NCBI GenBank assembly: GCA_023440865.1
Contig: JAEXRM010000075.1
Span: 1 to 7,015, forward strand
Length of the DNA: 7,015 bases
Origin: Bacillota bacterium
GTDB lineage: Bacteria; Bacillota; Clostridia; DSM-8532
Direction of reading: 5' to 3'
Every line of letters starts with the position of its first letter. The stretch's first letter is position 1. This document shows, piece by piece, positions 6,255 through 7,015 of this stretch. The position numbers were made by a program, and so were the translations under genes. A model generated the notes under the pieces. It was not told the DNA's origin. It worked only from the letters and a program-made list of their open reading frames with translations, and did not search any database.

Positions 6255-6276
6255 CTGGTTGATTGAGGCGACATAC

Positions 6277-7015
6277 GTGATTTTTCGGATTGCAGACATC
6301 GATTGGTCCATTCCTGCGCAACGGGTGGACCAGTCGATGTCTTTATTTTGTTTCAGGGCTTTTTCAGGCCCCTGCGCCAGCGCGCCCCATGCGGGCGAAG
6401 CACAGGGGGATGAGCTTGAAAACCCTTGCGATGAGCATGACACGGAGGTTCGGTTTTCTTTCTGCGCAAGGGACGGGGGAGTCGACGACACTACGGAAGC
6501 CCTGCCCGCCATATCACAGCAAGACTACGGACGGTGGCGGTTTCCGACTGGCAGCGAGTTCTATGATGCCATCGGCTTGCCTGTGGATCCGGAGCAGTGT
6601 CTGCCGGCAAGGGGCGCCTTGCCGGGCACCGGCGACACACGAGAAGGTCATGGCGGCACCGATCGTCAGGATGCTTCGACCGATGTGGAGCCGGTTGCGG
6701 TGGAAAGGGTCGCATCACGGCAACCCGTTTGCCTGATGAAGGGTGAGCACCATGTCTGGTTCCGGATGCCGGATGGCGGATACCGCATGCATTTCCTGGA
6801 TGTCGTCACCGGCGCATGGCGCGGCAGCCTCGATGTGGATGCGCAATGGCGGCAGGCACAGGTGCTGTATGATCCGATCATCGATCCCCATGGCTGGGAC
6901 ATGGCCTTCGACGCCGGGGACGCCCTGCTGCGCAACCGCATCCTCTTCCACGGCGGGCTTGTCGTGCATGCATCCCTGGTGGATTGGCAAGGACGGGGAC
7001 TACTGTTCTCGGCGC
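6277..7015 (+). CDS. HprK-like kinase, N-terminal part (3'-truncated)
   Basis: The frame is open from 6064 to the right edge. I place the start at GTG 6277, because GAGGCG (6265-6270) stands 6 nt upstream and the product then begins V/M-IFRIADIDWSI, like the N-terminus of HPr-kinase-like proteins of Bacillota. The 246 visible codons end GGLVVHASLVDWQGRGLLFSA (H231-A-S), the block that in this family directly precedes the P-loop GPSG/APSGTGKST, so the catalytic site lies just beyond the window. VRFSF...ALPAI (58-79) and YRMHFLDV...LLRNRILFHGG fit the family's N-terminal domain. Such kinases phosphorylate peptides (C-terminal Ser in the paeninodin lasso cluster) rather than HPr. Oddities are about 230 residues before HAS, where I would expect roughly 100-150, a Gly/Asp/Arg-rich linker (about 104-149) and six cysteines (25, 33, 51, 63, 108, 152). 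A hairpin terminator lies within its first codons. No alternative in-frame ATG with a good site is seen. Confidence 0.78.
   Translation, partial: MIFRIADIDWSIPAQRVDQSMSLFCFRAFSGPCASAPHAGEAQGDELENPCDEHDTEVRFSFCARDGGVDDTTEALPAISQQDYGRWRFPTGSEFYDAIGLPVDPEQCLPARGALPGTGDTREGHGGTDRQDASTDVEPVAVERVASRQPVCLMKGEHHVWFRMPDGGYRMHFLDVVTGAWRGSLDVDAQWRQAQVLYDPIIDPHGWDMAFDAGDALLRNRILFHGGLVVHASLVDWQGRGLLFSA
6295..6354 (+). terminator. Strong terminator-like hairpin inside the kinase 5' coding region
   Basis: GACATCGATTGGTCCA (6295-6310) and TGGACCAGTCGATGTC (6326-6341) pair over 16 bp with a single G.U wobble and a 15-nt loop. TTTATTTTGTTTC follows from 6342. By shape this is an intrinsic terminator, better than the hairpin at 6229. 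It begins 18 nt after the first base of the GTG start of the kinase, so it would act as a terminator of the precursor transcript or as an attenuator that translation of the kinase start could open. Confidence 0.8.

Noticed and set aside
4338..6512. A 724-codon open frame on the minus strand
   Set aside because: It lies antisense to the PqqD-like, radical SAM and precursor genes, has no recognisable domain, and reflects the lack of stops in GC-rich antisense sequence.
6290..6736. 148-codon + frame overlapping the kinase
   Set aside because: It is out of frame with the HprK-like reading (FRIADIDW to HAS), has no usable ribosome site and no family resemblance.

Overview
The window looks like a chromosomal accessory region of a moderately GC-rich bacterium, most likely a member of the Bacillota. 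The reasons are strong AGGAGG/GGAGG ribosome sites, TTG and GTG starts, a PqqD / radical SAM / HprK-like gene set and a short leader peptide of the 'KPxLxVxxLxPEE' kind common in that phylum. The genus cannot be read from the sequence, and another GC-rich Gram-positive (for example a coriobacterium) is not excluded. All genes lie on the + strand.

Region 1 (1-1831) is the end of a GDP-sugar cluster: the C-terminal part of a GDP-L-fucose synthase (fcl), then a complete bifunctional mannose-1-phosphate guanylyltransferase / mannose-6-phosphate isomerase (manC). Together with a gmd gene presumably upstream they would supply GDP-mannose and GDP-L-fucose for a surface polysaccharide. Region 2 (1832-2920) holds one unrecognised exported protein whose DNA is visibly more AT-rich than its neighbours, closed by a clear intrinsic terminator at 2876-2920.

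Region 3 (2969-7015) looks like a RiPP (ribosomally made, modified peptide) locus: a NTP_transf_5-type nucleotidyltransferase, a 104-bp array of tandem repeats with GATC every 13 bp, a 91-aa PqqD-like leader-binding protein, a radical SAM/SPASM maturase, a 51-aa precursor peptide with its own sigma-70-type promoter, and the N-terminal 246 residues of an HprK-like kinase cut by the window end just before its expected P-loop. The kinase starts at GTG 6277.

The proposed working order is as follows. The PqqD-like protein binds the leader, and the radical SAM enzyme modifies the C-terminal core, which has two GCR-R/K motifs and several aromatics. The kinase may phosphorylate the peptide, whose last residue is serine, and the nucleotidyltransferase may decorate that phosphate, as proposed for kinase/nucleotidyltransferase pairs in some Bacillota lasso-peptide clusters. 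The functional links are inference from gene order and motifs. No protease, transporter or lasso cyclase is visible. A strong terminator-like hairpin lies inside the first codons of the kinase gene and suggests attenuation between precursor and kinase.
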